NCBI GenBank assembly: GCA_947561395.2
Contig: OX387192.1
Span: 1,240,001 to 1,304,000, forward strand
Direction: 5' to 3'
From: Buxus sempervirens
Taxonomy: Eukaryota; Streptophyta; Magnoliopsida; Buxales; Buxaceae
DNA length: 64,000 bases
Part shown: one piece after another, positions 25,170 through 37,276 of the stretch
Layout: the number at the start of each line of letters is the position of its first letter
Numbering within the stretch: position 1 is the first letter of the stretch
The notes under the pieces: generated by a model
Told to the model about the DNA's origin: nothing
The model's input: the letters and a program-made list of their open reading frames with translations, nothing else
Databases searched by the model: none
Made by a program: the position numbers and the translations under genes

Positions 25170-26200
25170 GGTAATTTGAAAGGGAATAGAAACCGAAGCC
25201 CTGACGACGAAGATGAGAGCTTCGAAGCTCCTAAAATAGAGTTTTGTTTTCTTCTTCCGTGCTTTCCATTTACTGCATGTGTGAATCATTCCTCTCTTTT
25301 TTTGGTAAGCATGTGATTCCTTCCTCTCCATCTCGTTTCCTTTTACTGCATGTGATGATTATTTCCACTCCATCTTCGTTCGCTTTTTGTCGCTTCCAGT
25401 CCTGCGTGACACTCTGAACGTAAATTTGTAAATTTAGCGCCATTTGTCCCATTTAATGATGACCTATTAAATGACCATAGTACCCTTCTATATTAATCCG
25501 TATAACTTATACTTGAAGGATTGGACGCGTAGTACTGCAGGAACAAAGAGAGAGAAAGGGAAAGCAGTTTTGTAATCGCCAAATTTTAAAAGAAAAAAAA
25601 AAGTTTTAAAAGAAGAGACCGAGTCATGAGTGTTGAAACACTGTAATAATGAAACCTTAACCGTGTAATGTATAGGCTTTTTGGAAAACTCGTGTATAAA
25701 GTTTGGCACGCTTCCCAAAGGCCCTTCTGGCAGGTCATATATTAAGCCGTGCGGGGTGGCGTCCAACGCGGCAGGCTCGCGTTGCTCCGAGGCTGATGCG
25801 GCAGCCTTGGGCAGGTTCGGTTTTCCGAACCTTTAATCCCAATCCGAACCTTTAATAAAATATCTCTCTTTTATCTCCTTTCCATCATTACACTCCGCCC
25901 GTATTACAGACAAAGAGATTTTTTTTTATCGACACGTACACCCTACCCCGCCCGCATTAAAAACAAAGAGACGTTTTTTTCCCATCACAATTGACAATTG
26001 AGGGTAACATTACCCAAAAAAAAAAAAAGAAATTTGACAATTGAGGGTAAGCGGCAGTCATGGTTTGGTCCATGACACACGCCCCAAAGTTATAGTCACA
26101 CGTGTAAATTCTTTTGAAAGATAATAATTAATACCCCTCGTGATCATCCCCAAATTTGAGAGAGCTGACGTTTGCCATTCAGGATAGAAATTAAATTTGA
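25170..26200. other. upstream region of the hexosaminidase gene, no gene seen
   Basis: Non-coding sequence. A short direct repeat built on TTGACAATTGAGGGTAA occurs at about 25990-26005 and 26034-26050. No supported gene. Confidence 0.5.
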
Positions 26201-26216
26201 TTTTTTCATTGAATTA

Positions 26217-26420
26217 CGCCTCCGTTTGTTTTTTGTTTTGATGTAAAATTTGATGGGAAAATGTTTTCGGAAGAAAATGTGGTTTCCACGTGTTTGTTTC
26301 TATATAAAATATAATATAATATAAAATAATTTTCTTAAAAGATAGTTATTTTTCAGAAAATGATTTACCATTGAAAATCCCGTATGTTATTTTCTAGAAA
26401 ATGACATACCATTTAAATGT
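26217..26420. mobile_element. possible MITE
   Basis: Starts with CCGTTTGTTTTTTGTTTTG and has inner inverted stretches (GAAAATG.../...TTATTTTCTAGAAAATGAC), a style seen in plant MITEs. I could not fix ends or a target duplication. Confidence 0.35.
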
Positions 26421-26424
26421 AATT

Positions 26425-26810
26425 GTGTAACTTGGGTTGGTTTGGTTCAGTTCGGATTGAGGCCAATACAAGAACAAACCAAAAATATTTATATTCAAAC
26501 CGAACCGAACCAGATTAAAAACCAAACTGAAAATAAATAAGAAAACAAAAACCCAAATTAAATGCCATGAAATCAATTTTGTTCGGTTTGGTTCATATTA
26601 GACCAACAAATGCTTGTGCTCAAACAAGGGTATTATTTGTAATATATTGTATTATATATATAATATATTCGGTTTAGGCAAATATTGAATTTGGTTTGGT
26701 TCTATTTAACCGAGCATCCGACCCAAAATTGAACTGACTTAGTTCGGTTTATAATTTGTGGATCGAAATCGAACCTAACAACTACCCAAATCGAACAGAC
26801 TCGAAGAGCT
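26425..26810. mobile_element. hAT-like non-autonomous element (GGTTYGGTT repeats)
   Basis: The stretch is packed with GGTTTGGTT/GGTTCGGTT motifs in one orientation near one side and their complement (AACCGAACC) elsewhere. Such subterminal repeats are common in plant hAT elements. Ends and target duplication are not resolved. Confidence 0.4.
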
Positions 26811-27869
26811 CAAGGATGATCTCTACTCAACCGCAACCGGTTATTATGATTATAACTCAATCATCCGTGATCACTATCCAATCTCCTACACCTAAATTGT
26901 AGTAAGAAAGGATAATCTAGGACTTCTCTCACTGTTCCCTGTCGTAGTGACACTTCAGGCTACTAGTTACTCTAATTAAGGTAAAGACCCTGCCACCTGC
27001 AAGGAGGTTGCGGCTGCCTCTGACTTCTAATCCTGTACTCCGATTACAGCTACAGGGTTACGAGTAGCCGGTCTCGAAACCATCTTTAGTCAAGCCAAAT
27101 GATTGCCAAAACAATGGCTAAATAGTACTCCTGAGTAAACCCCCGAATTGACTTCGTTAGCAGCCATCCTTTGCTCCTCTTCCTTATATTTTGATCACGG
27201 CTATAAGGTCAGGAAAGGCCGATCCTGCTGACTTAGTTGGTTTTCTTTTGTTTTATTTCCTTTTGAGTTACTTGAGAATTTGTTGTAATCAATAGTTGCA
27301 TTTCGGGCGACCAATACCTGAATAAAAATACTTCTTTATCATTTACTGTTTGCTTTCAAACACGAACAAGAACCCAAACGAAGATCGAACCCTTAGTTTC
27401 ATTCTATCGTCTGATCCATTTTATTACATGTGATTTGCAGTACGGCTAGACCGACACCGGTTTAGATTCGGAACAGGTGCTCAAGGTCAGGATCTGACCC
27501 CATCCTGACCCCAATCATTGTATCAAAAGATACTGGCACGCCGGCATGAAAACACATCATCCCCACGGCCACGTGTCACGTTAGGACCAATTTGGGACCA
27601 ACACTTGTACAAGTTATTTTATTGATTTGTATCCGCCATTAAGGGCATTCTTGGAATAGTTGGTTTGTAATAGTGAAATGTTACTAAAAATTAATTCCTT
27701 TGGTAAATATAAACCAAAAGTTAAAACACAAAACTTTGCTGACTAAATTTTAATTGTTTTAAAAATATCATTAAAAATTAATTTTCCATACAAAGTCCAA
27801 TGTCTTTTTGCTCAATTAATGGGTGAGATGCATGATAAATATACGTCACCTTTGTATGTAATTGGTTAC
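26811..27869. other. unclassified repeat-like non-coding DNA
   Basis: No gene is recognised. Sequence from about 27290 to 27600 (AATAAA signals, then a stretch with TTGCAGTACGGCTAGACC) resembles part of an LTR or its junction. A similar stretch with TTGCAGTACGACAGAGC is at about 39730. Confidence 0.4.
27865..27869. repeat. target duplication of solo LTR E1
   Basis: GTTAC, repeated at 38354-38358. Confidence 0.8.
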
Positions 27870-27944
27870 TGTAGACACCCCAAATTGCACAGTGAAAATG
27901 ATGAATAATTGGCCAAAATCATTCTTTCTTTTGTGGCCATCATA

Positions 27945-28040
27945 AAAAATCGGATACAAATAAATTTAATTGTATCCGATGGATTTCGTCGGATACAAAG
28001 GATATTACTTGTGTCCGACCTGAGTTGTCGGATACAAGTA
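27945..28040. repeat. palindrome array in LTR E1
   Basis: Short hairpins built on TGTATCCGA / TCGGATACA arms, repeated about three times, upstream of the LTR's TATA box. Confidence 0.75.
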
Positions 28041-28075
28041 TTTTGCTCAAAATTAGGGTATTTTGAAAGTTTTTA

Positions 28076-28083
28076 CTTTTTAC
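28076..28083. repeat. left 8-bp target duplication of the hAT element
   Basis: CTTTTTAC, repeated exactly at 31194-31201. Confidence 0.85.
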
Positions 28084-28255
28084 TAGAGCCGGCAAAAAGC
28101 GAACCGACCCGACGGGTCAACCCGATTATAAACGGGTTGGGTTGACCCGTTTAGTAATTGGGTTGGGTACGGGTTGAGGTTTTCCCAACCCGTCTGAAAT
28201 CGGGTCAACCCGATTACAACCCGTCCACCCGACGGGTTACCCGATTAAAATGTTT
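28084..28255 (+). repeat. hAT left terminal and subterminal repeats
   Basis: The terminal sequence is followed by alternating CGGGTTG and CAACCCG motifs. They also form large inverted repeats with each other (for example GACGGGTCAACCCG). Confidence 0.75.
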
Positions 28256-28719
28256 ACAAAATTTTCGGAAATTTCAAATTACATTTACCTTTTAGCGGAG
28301 CGGAATTAGCCATTTAGGTTTAGGGTTTTCGACTTTTCGTTTTGTCTTCGCCAGAATCGCCACAGCCATTCGCCAGTTTTCCTCTCGCCGTCTCGCGGTA
28401 AGTCTCTCGACTCTCGCCCTCTTCTTCCTTAGTTCCTCTTCGGCTAATGCCGCTAATCGGCTCTTCCATACTCCATAGTTCCATTCAGGCTTTCAGCTCA
28501 GCTCCTCTCGTCTGTTTCAGATCCCTGGGAGATCAGATCGTCCTTTGGTTTTCTATACTCTTTTTGTGATTTTGTTGTCTTGGGCCTTTAGGTGGATTTG
28601 ATACTGCTCATGTTGCGGCCAGGTGACCATCGCTTGAATTAAGATCTTTGTTTCGTTTCGTTTTTTTTTTTTTCGCTTTTCCTCTCTAACATTGATTCTT
28701 TTTGGTTTTCTGATTCTAG

Positions 28720-30720
28720 ACCTTATGATCGAGCCGCCATCAAGTTCCGGGGAATTGATGCTGACATCAACTTTAACCTTAGCGATTATGAAGAGGATCT
28801 GAAACATATGGGATGGTTAGGTTTTGGAATGTTGCTGATCAATCAGATGAAATCTTAGTTGTGTTATTTATCTCATTTTTATTGTTCTGCAGATGAGGAA
28901 CTTTACCAAGGAAGAATTTGTGCATATACTCCGTCGTCAGAGCACTGGATTTTCAAGAGGGAGCTCGAAATACAGAGGGGTAACGATGTATAAATGTGGG
29001 CGATGGGAAGCTCGGATGGGGCAATTCCTTGGAAAGAAGTGAGGAACGCTAAAAACTAAAAATTGTTATTTCATCATTTTGTTTTCTCATAGATTTATAG
29101 AGCAAAATTACTTGTTTGACCTGATTAACCATCAAATGCTTAAATTCATTGTCTGTTTGGCAAGATTTCTGGTGTATGGTTTGAAAACCTCATTCAACCA
29201 TGTTCCTAGAACAACCAACAGGTTTTCTGTGAAAATAGCTAGAGCTGGAGCTCATAGACAATCTCTATGTTTGGGTTTGTCGTATGATGAGATAATAGAG
29301 GGGTTGAATCTTTGTAATCTCATTCAACCATGTTGGTCTTTTCTTTTGTGTGTTTTTTTCCTCATTCGTGTCTTTTTGTATAAAATAAAAATGCTTGGGA
29401 ACTCTGCTTTGATAATTGGGGGAACAATGGTTCCCTAATGCTTTTGATGCAGGCAGCGATTACAATCTTGATCTCAACTTGGGGATCTCTCCCCCTTCTT
29501 TGGCTGATGGTCCAAAAGGGGGTGACAATGTCGAGGGATTTCATATCCATTGCGGTCCTTATGATATGTCTGTTGAAAGGAGAACAAGAGTAATATTTGA
29601 ACTAAAGCTTTTCTAGCAAATCAACTAACACTTGAAAACATGTAGCAAGATCTATTAGTCTGTTTCTTCTGTTGTGCTCATACAGATGGATAACTCACCT
29701 TCAGTAACAGTGGGCGGTCAATGCCCCAATAGCCTGGCAATGAGACCCGAGCATCCTCCCATGTGGACTGGTGTATATCCTGGTTTCTTTCCCAACTTTG
29801 AGGTAATTTTCCTATCCTTTGTTCTGAATTTAATTTTGTTTTGAAAATAAATTGAGCTGCCAGTCTGCACTTTTTCGATTCTAGCTCATGAAGATTTAGA
29901 ATTGTAACGTATGGCATATGTTGCTGGATGTTGATGGTTGGACTCTCTACATTAATATATCAGAAAAGTAAATTTATGCTCTGTTTATTTTTATATTTGA
30001 GATTATAGTTGAGGTTAATTCCCTTCCAACTCACAGTTTATCTTGATTTTAATCTATTCCAGTTCAATCTTCAGTAAAAGCATTTCTCAACTTGCGATGT
30101 GATTCCTGAATTGATGTTCTTACCCATCAATCTCAGCATCCTAACTAGATTCAACTTCAACTATTGAATGTTTAGAAAATTTTTATTTCATTTCTTTCTT
30201 TGGATATTGTGGTTACTTAGGTCATGAAGTTTTAATCATGAGAAAAATGATGTTTGTTGAGTTTGACTGATGTTCATGGTTGCTGACTTTTTGCTTAGAA
30301 AGACAACAATTAGGTCGTCGCTTTTATAATTTTTAGCTGCATTAAAAAAAAAGTGATAGTATGATGGTTTATTTGTTTTATTTGATAAACAGACCATTAA
30401 AAGTTTGTACATGAGTAAATTTGAAGATTACAGGGGTTATATAATGGGATGAATGACTAGACTTAATAGCCGATTTCATTGTTAATAAATGTAAACATGG
30501 TTGTTATTATTCATGGAAGGAAAGAAAAAATTCTTTTTGTTGCTGACAGGAAAGAGCGATAGAGAAGAGGGTCGAAGGAGGTCCCTCAATGGGACTCTCA
30601 AACTAGACAATGCAAATGCATGGCCATGGTGGTGCTACCTCAGTGCCGCTGTTCTCTACTTCGCTTCAAGTTTGTTTTCTTTATATGAAGGCCACAGTAA
30701 GCTTCTTGGAGCCAAGTCTT
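28720..30720 (+). pseudogene. captured fragment of a euAP2 (APETALA2/TOE-like) transcription factor gene
   Basis: Five exon-like pieces with AG acceptors and mostly GT donors. 28720-~28806 gives [20 protein letters not shown], the end of AP2 repeat 1. 28893-29038 gives [20 protein letters not shown] plus [20 protein letters not shown], the linker and first half of repeat 2. 29453-29589 gives YNLDLNLGISPPS. 29686-29802 gives MWTGVYPGFFPNFE. 30550-~30720 gives ERAIEKRVEGGPSMG plus MQMHGHGGATSVPLFS. Exons coding the second half of repeat 2 (the YLGLFD part) are absent between 29038 and 29453. The donor after the first piece is lost, and TAG at 30604 replaces a Trp codon expected in a NWxWQMHGHGG context. 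Retained introns show capture at DNA level. It is unlikely to make a functional AP2 protein. Confidence 0.85.
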
Positions 30721-31054
30721 GAAAACGTGCTAAAGCTGATGCCATAGTTACCCTCTAAATTCTTTTCTCAGAAGGGAGGAAGAGAGGTTTCCACCTGTAT
30801 CAACAGCAACCAACAGCTTATTAAAACATAGGGAAACCTCAATAAGGACTGAGTATAACTGTTTGCTGAATTGATGTATTTGTATCTGTATGGGCCGATG
30901 GGCGTCAAATCCAATGGTTTTAGGCTTTTAGCAACGTGTATTGAGTCTATTGACGAATGGTGGCAAATCCGAAGATGTAAAACATGTAAAACAGTAGAAA
31001 TAAAAGTGCAAAACTGGTTTTTTGCAAAAATAAAAAATAAAAAATAAAAAAATA

Positions 31055-31193
31055 ATCGGGTTGGCGGGTTGGGTTCGGTTTGGGGTTTTCCCAACCCGCC
31101 AGTAATCGGGTTCAACCCGACCCAACCCGATTACTTCTCAACCCGATTATGACCCGCCCGAACCCGACCCAACCCGACCTGTTGCCAGCCCTA
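31055..31193 (-). repeat. hAT right terminal and subterminal repeats
   Basis: Dense GGGTTGGG/CCCAACCC motifs ending in CAGCCCTA, the inverted counterpart of the left end. Confidence 0.75.
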
Positions 31194-31318
31194 CTTTTTA
31201 CTGTCTTATCATTTGTTTAAGAAGTGGAAATCTTGAAAATAGCCTTAGGGTTAAGTGGGAGAATGCTAGACACTTCCTTGTGTCTACTATTAGGGTTTCC
31301 CCTAACCCTAGCCTTTGC

Positions 31319-31329
31319 CTATAAATAGG
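31319..31329 (+). promoter_or_regulatory. TATA box of LTR E1
   Basis: CTATAAATAGG in the context TTTGCCTATAAATAGGAGGC, shared with E5 at 57857. Confidence 0.7.
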
Positions 31330-33126
31330 AGGCCTCTCCTCAAGCAAATGGCCAAGAGTTGGAGATTGAAGAGCTCCGAGTGAAGAAGGGAAACCTCTGC
31401 CCCATTGCTTCCAGAACCTAGGTAAGCCCTAACCCTCTTTTAATTTCCTATTTTTAAATTCTAGGGTTATTTCTCTTCTTCTACCTTTCTGTAAAATAAT
31501 GGCCTATTGTTTGTGCTTGAAATCTCTCTCCCTACTCAAAGTACCTCGAGACTCTCTCTAGCCGTAAAACGTGAAGAGAGATCCAAGGGAAACGAGAATG
31601 GGAGTTGACCCTTAGTTATAGAACCCTCTTGAATGGCCTATGATTGTGTGAAATCCCATTCCCTACTCAAAGTACCCCAAGATTATTTCTAGCCGAAAAA
31701 GGCGAAGAGAGAACTAAGAGAAACGAGAATGGGAATGGAACCCTAGTTATAGAACCCACATTTGATTGATATGCTTTGAATGTTATATGTCATGATGTGT
31801 TGAGGCGATTTTTTACACATGCACCCATTGCACTTGTTTTTTTTCGAATCGGCTTGTATTTTGGATCTATCGTATTCATTGTGATAGATCTGAAATAAAT
31901 GGCCCCAAGAATTTATGGGACATTTCTTAATGATTTTCAAAATGATACAAGCAAGTTTATCTTTGAGTATTGAAGACCTCATGGTCTAACCTCTCGGTTT
32001 TGGGCATTTTTGCTCCATTTTAGGGTTTTTGGCATATTCTCTCAAATCGAAGAAAATGGTGAGCCAAATTCGTGCCTTATTTTCTCCTGAAGGATTTTTA
32101 ATACTTTTCCAAATGATTTTGGTTCGAATTGCACGGATTACACACACTTGATCACTGTTTTGGATTGATTTTACTTAAAAATGTTAAAACTGGACAACAT
32201 CTATACCCTAACTTCGGACACTCATAACTTCATCATCCGGATAAATTTTAGAGTGATTCCAAAGACATGTGAAAGGTGAGACTGTCTAGTACTTGTCTGT
32301 AAAATTTCAGCCATTTTTATGAAGTGGATTTTTGACACCATTCGATCAAAGTTGACAGGTCAGTTCAAGCCAGATTGCCCAACCTGTCACTTTGAATGAG
32401 CACCATCTGCTCGTTTTGAGTCCGATTTATGTGGTTTTGGTTTCTGTGTTCTCCTTTGGGAGTCTATTTTCAAATCCAGTTGGTTTCAATTTTTTTTTTT
32501 TTGCTTTTATTTGTGTCGTGGGTAATTGATTTACTCAAAACTGCTCAATAGCACATTTCTAGGCTAATCTGTGATCTTCGAGGCCTGTTCGGGAGGTCAC
32601 CCAAGGCACATCCAGATGTAGTTTTATATGGGGCTAGTTTCATTTGAAAGATGGCACTACATACTTCATTCATCCAAATTTTCACAGATTTATATGGAGC
32701 CAATCTCCCCAAATGGATTTCCAAAGTTGCTCACTTGTTACTTTTATCGATTTACAACAGCATATTTCAAGTGAGCATAACTCTTAGGATTTTAATTGGA
32801 TCTACTTGAAAATTTTCCTGAGTCTTCTATTTATCATAATCTTTCAAATGGATTTGGTTTAATTCAATTTAAATTTGATTTGAATGATTTCAAGACAAAT
32901 GGCTCTATCTTTTACCGAATTTTGCGGATTTGTCTTAACTTGGTTGTGTTCAAGTTTTGCTTTGATTTCCATTTAATAGTGATGTCCCAGAAGTGATTCT
33001 TCCATAAAAGAGGATTTAGAATTCATTGGACTTCTCATGTGGAGGTATCATACATGTGTTTGATTTTTTTCAAGTTTTTTTTTTATTTTAATTAGCAAGC
33101 CTTCTTTATTTTGAATATGAACAATA

Positions 33127-33131
33127 CTTGG
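33127..33131. repeat. target duplication of E3
   Basis: CTTGG, repeated at 38108-38112. E5 has the uninterrupted target (CACTTGGCAACCACC at about 59519). Confidence 0.8.
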
Positions 33132-34179
33132 TGTGCGCACCTGTCTCCGGGTCGCACTGGGTGAAAGTGGGGGTTTGGAGTCGCCACCGCCTGATGGGGT
33201 GCAGGCGGACACCTGGGTGCCTAGATTTTCTATTAAATTGGTCTGCGGCTTGAGATTCTAAGTAGGTTCTCGGTTGCGGTCTGGGGAAGTCCGTAGACAC
33301 TCCAGTCCACCCCGTCAAGTGACGGGTCCCATAGGTTTCCCTGGTTTGAGTCAACTCTGGTCTCTCACTCACCCGATTCCTAATCCAGCATTCAAATTGG
33401 TTTAAGTCTGGCGGGACCGCCAAAGTGGTGTGGGTCCCTTTACTTGATTTTATCTTTTTAGTTATTGAATGAAGTGAGTCTGATTGGGTGGGCCCCGTTG
33501 GAAGGCCCATGGATCCCTTGGTGGGCCAAGTGTGGCCCACATGTTCCATTGGTGGGCCTCAGTCTAACCCTGAGAGGCCCTTTGGGCTTTGGTTCAAGTG
33601 AATTGATTTTACTTTAAAGTTTGAGTTTGATTATTTAGTGATTTCCATGCAAAGTGGGCCGGATTGCTTCGCGGGCCTCTGAGTGGGCCACACAATGGCA
33701 GCCAAAAGATTCATTGAGCTTTATCTTGATTAAGTTCCAAAAATGGGCCAGGCCTTGGGCTTGGGGCCCTTTTTACCTGGGCTTGGGCTTGAAAGCCCAA
33801 GACTTCCTGAGTTAGGGTCCTGAAACCCTAAGTTGGTTAGGGTTCATGGGCTTAGTGGGCCCGACAGGCCCAGCCCGTGGTCTCGGCCAAACCACACCTA
33901 GATCTAAACATGCATGTGGCCCCAGTCGGGCTTTGGTGGGCCTCGAAGGGTCTGGCCCACTCTACTATTTTAATTATCTTATTTAAGCACAAATAAGCTG
34001 GTCGGGCTTGGTGGGCCCCGTTGGAAGGCCCACCGGAAATCAATTTGGACCGGGTCGGTCCATGGCCCATCTTGGGTTTCCGGGTGACCCGGAAACCCTA
34101 TTGGCTTGCCCGGAGTTGATCAAACAAACCAAAAATCACACAAGATCATCAAAAATGGCAAAAAATGAATTCTGGCCGT

Positions 34180-34290
34180 GTAGCCGGCCTGAGATATCGG
34201 TTACACACAGGTCTCTGTGTATCCGGTATCTATTACCGGCTACACAGTGGTCTCTGTGTATCCGGTCTCTGTATCCGGCTACACACAGGC
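34180..34290. repeat. second palindrome array of LTR E3 (split by E2)
   Basis: Hairpins of the TGTATCCGG...CCGGCTACA type separated by CACAGGTCTCTG-like spacers. The last unit continues after E2 at 36131-36180. Confidence 0.68.
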
Positions 34291-34292
34291 TT

Positions 34293-34297
34293 ATGTT
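34293..34297. repeat. target duplication of E2
   Basis: ATGTT, repeated at 36131-36135. Confidence 0.8.
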
Positions 34298-36130
34298 TGT
34301 GAGACATGGGAAAAAAATCAAATCCTATGATTTCCTCAATCATCACACGGGATTAGATAAAACAAAGAGTCGCCACCATTCAATTTAGGTGTGAATGGAC
34401 ACCAAAATATTAAATAAGCACACAAGGCAATTTTAGAGCAAAAATAACCCTCCTTTAAAAACAACCAGAGATGGGTAAGGGGATTAGGTTATGAACAGGG
34501 GAAGGTGTTAGGCACCCCTATTCATCCACACAAGGTGGTTGCCAGGTATTGTTCATGTTTAAAATAAAGGAAAAAGCTTGCTATAAAAATCACACAAAAA
34601 TCACAAAAAAGGCAAAAATATATGGTTTTTTTCATATGAATAGTCTGATTGATCCAGAACTATCAAACATGATCATACCATTCCTAGGGTTTCATGATCA
34701 AAATAAAATTGAGATAAAATCAAATAAAATCAGTTTAAAGTGAAAAATCCAAAAATCTGGCTTCAAGTCAAAATTCTAGAAATCTAGAAAATATGATTTT
34801 TATAAAATATTTCAAAATTGAACTTGAATAGTCCAGGACATAGATAAAGCCCAAATTTCACATTAAATCAAGAAATAAAAACCAAAAATACCCACGTTGA
34901 TGAAGAACACCAAAAGAGAGAATTTAGACCGTAGGGTCTTATCTCAATAATGAAAAACAATTTAAAAACCACATCATGAAACCCTAGAAGTTATTTTCAG
35001 GCTTCTAGATTCAGATCTACCATATTGATCATGATATATCTAAGATCCTAGCCTAAAATCATAAAAATCACGAAAACAGTGCTGTAGGTGCAAAAGTGGC
35101 AAAAATCCAAATTTTATCAAAAAGTGGGGATCTCATGCTATAAACATCATGGATTCATGTTATTCATTCAGATATATCATAAAAAGCATTAAAACATGAT
35201 CAAGATATTTAAAACAGCCATATCTCACAAATTAGAGCACATGGGGGTCTACCCTACGGATCCACCTGTTTTCTTTTCCCCTAGTTCTCTCTTCACGTTT
35301 TACGGCTAGAGTGACTCTTGAGGTACTTGGAGATAGGTTTGGTTACACAAACACAATCAAAGGCTTTATTTTAAAAGAAAAAGAAAAAAACAGATATAGG
35401 GTTCTATTCTAGGGATCCACCTGTTCCCCTTTCCCCTAGTTCTCTCTTCACGTTTTACGGCTAGAGAGACCCTTGAGGTACTTAGAGACAAGTTTAGGAA
35501 GACAAATATAACAGATATGGCCTTATTCTACAGTAATAGAGATGATCCTATTACATCTAGAATTGAAGACAGAAAAATAAAAAGGGATAGGGGACTTACC
35601 TGGATTGAGCAGGCAGGCAGCAGGAGTTCTTTCTCTTCTCTTGGGAGCTTCTTAGAATTCCTTAGACTCAAAATTTCGTGGCCTTTAGCTAGAGGAGAGA
35701 GCCTCTATTTATAGACAAGCACAGGGGCAAGGCTGGTCCAGAAGGATATATCCTGATTCTCAGGATAGAGTGAAAATTGGAGATAATGCCCATCCATATC
35801 CAACCAAGGATAAATGAGATAATTCGAACAGATAAATAAGAGAATTCGATTATCCAAGAGAGATATTTGGGTGCAGATAAGGCTCAAAAATTAAAAAGGT
35901 AAAATTCGCACAAAGACCCCTGTGCCCGTAAATATATTACGGTCGCGCCCTGCCCGTATCATTAATACGGGCACGCCGTGACCGTATATCAACTGCAGGT
36001 ATGACCAGTCCGTAAACAAAATATGGTCATGACCAATTTGGCCAGATTTTACATTTTTTTGACCTGTTTCAAATCCCAATTAATATTTTCAATTATTTTC
36101 TCATTTTTAGTGCAATTTGGGGTGTCTACA
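34298..36130 (-). mobile_element. solo LTR E2, nested in E3
   Basis: On the minus strand it begins TGTAGACACCCCAAATTGCA and ends CCCATGTCTCACA. The perfect duplication ATGTT flanks it (34293-34297 and 36131-36135). Length 1833 bp. TATA box on the minus strand near 35708. The shared stretch with GTTAGGCACCCCTA is at about 34509. It interrupts one of E3's palindromes. Confidence 0.85.
35925..36030. repeat. palindrome array in LTR E2
   Basis: About four ~28-bp units with palindromes such as CCGTAAATATATTACGG and CCCGTATCATTAATACGGG. Confidence 0.7.
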
Positions 36131-37261
36131 ATGTTGATCCGGCCTGAGTTACCGGATCAACACACAGAAGCCTGTTTTTTGGTTTTTTGCACTGGGATTG
36201 AGTTTCTAAGCCTCTTGGGATGTTCCAGAGGTCGTGTGGGCTCCTGTGTGAGCCCACGCTGGTTCAGGTGAGCCACTTGGCTCTCCTAAAGGGCTTTCCA
36301 AGCCGGATCATGGGAGAAGGGTAGGGGCCTCCCTTCTTCTACCTCTTGTACGAAATTCAGTAAAGGAACGGAGGTCAGGTACCTCTATTCCAGGTGTTTA
36401 CAGACCCAGGGAACAACAGCCATGCGGGAATGATACCAAGGACACAACCCCATCATGCATTGGAACTTTAACCTAGATAGTTAAAACAACAAAACCATGC
36501 TTATCACCTACCATGCACACCTAAGACTATCCTCATGTATAAACAAATAAAAAGAAAAAGGTACCAACATCACTTACCACATCCCTACGAAACCAAGCCA
36601 CACGACTAGCTAGAAGAAGATGTCTAAAGAAGGGAATAAGGGGGGTTACTTGGGGGGTACACGGGATGAGATTTAAAGGGGAACACCCTCCCCTGTCAAA
36701 TAAGAGCACAACAACAGCAATATGGGACAACAAAAAGTGACTTTAGGGTGCTTGAAAGCCAACTAAAAGTCATTCATCTCCTCCCTAAGGTTCAACCGAA
36801 GCACCCACCTCACCTTGGGTGGACTACCTCCTTATGGTGGTGCGGAAAACATAAAGAGGATGGGGAAGAAACACTAACACAGCCATCCTAACAGCATACA
36901 CATAATGCACATAGAATTTTATGTATTCCAAATCACACCATGCTCATATATGAGAAACAAAATAGAACAAAGACCTCACCTTGGGGGTCTAGACCCCTTT
37001 TGGAGTATGTGGGCTTCTCCTTGAAGCCAGAACAGGTGCCGGAGTCCTCCCTTTTACGCACCAACAGCAGGTACTCTCCTCCTTGGTGGGATGAGGATGG
37101 AGAAGAAGAAGAGAAGGAAGAAGGGGAAGCTTTTTTATGATGCTTGGGGGGTTATGGGATCAAAGGGGGGTAGGAAGGAGGAGTTTTCGGAGCTGACACA
37201 GTGGGGGAAGAAAGGGGAGAAAAGCCAAAAGGAAGCCAACCCCGAAAATGAGCTGCTGTTT

Positions 37262-37272
37262 GCTATTTATAA
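37262..37272 (-). promoter_or_regulatory. TATA box of LTR E3
   Basis: Minus strand reads GCTTATAAATAGCA directly after the palindrome array. Confidence 0.6.
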
Positions 37273-37276
37273 GCAA

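Larger units (their letters stand above)
28084..31193 (+). mobile_element. non-autonomous hAT element carrying a euAP2 gene fragment (Pack-hAT)
   Basis: The 3110-bp element is flanked by the perfect 8-bp duplication CTTTTTAC (28076-28083 and 31194-31201), the hallmark length for hAT. Terminal inverted repeats begin TAGAGCCGGCAAAAAGCG on the left and TAGGGCTGGCAACAGGTC on the right (read inward). Subterminal regions of about 150 bp are dense in CGGGTTG/CAACCCG motifs. No transposase is present. Inside lie a leader resembling a 5'UTR exon (about 28286-28400) and five decayed exons of an AP2-type transcription factor gene with introns kept. It is inserted in solo LTR E1. A related inverted fragment is at 60.3-60.74 kb. 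Confidence 0.88.

Noticed and set aside
27945-28040. Spaced palindromes as a CRISPR-like array
   Set aside because: Repeats are short hairpins with similar spacers inside a plant LTR; no cas genes and wrong kind of genome.
33106-33549. 147-codon minus-strand open frame
   Set aside because: It lies across the border of LTR E3 and E1, has no family resemblance, and shows no splice or start context.
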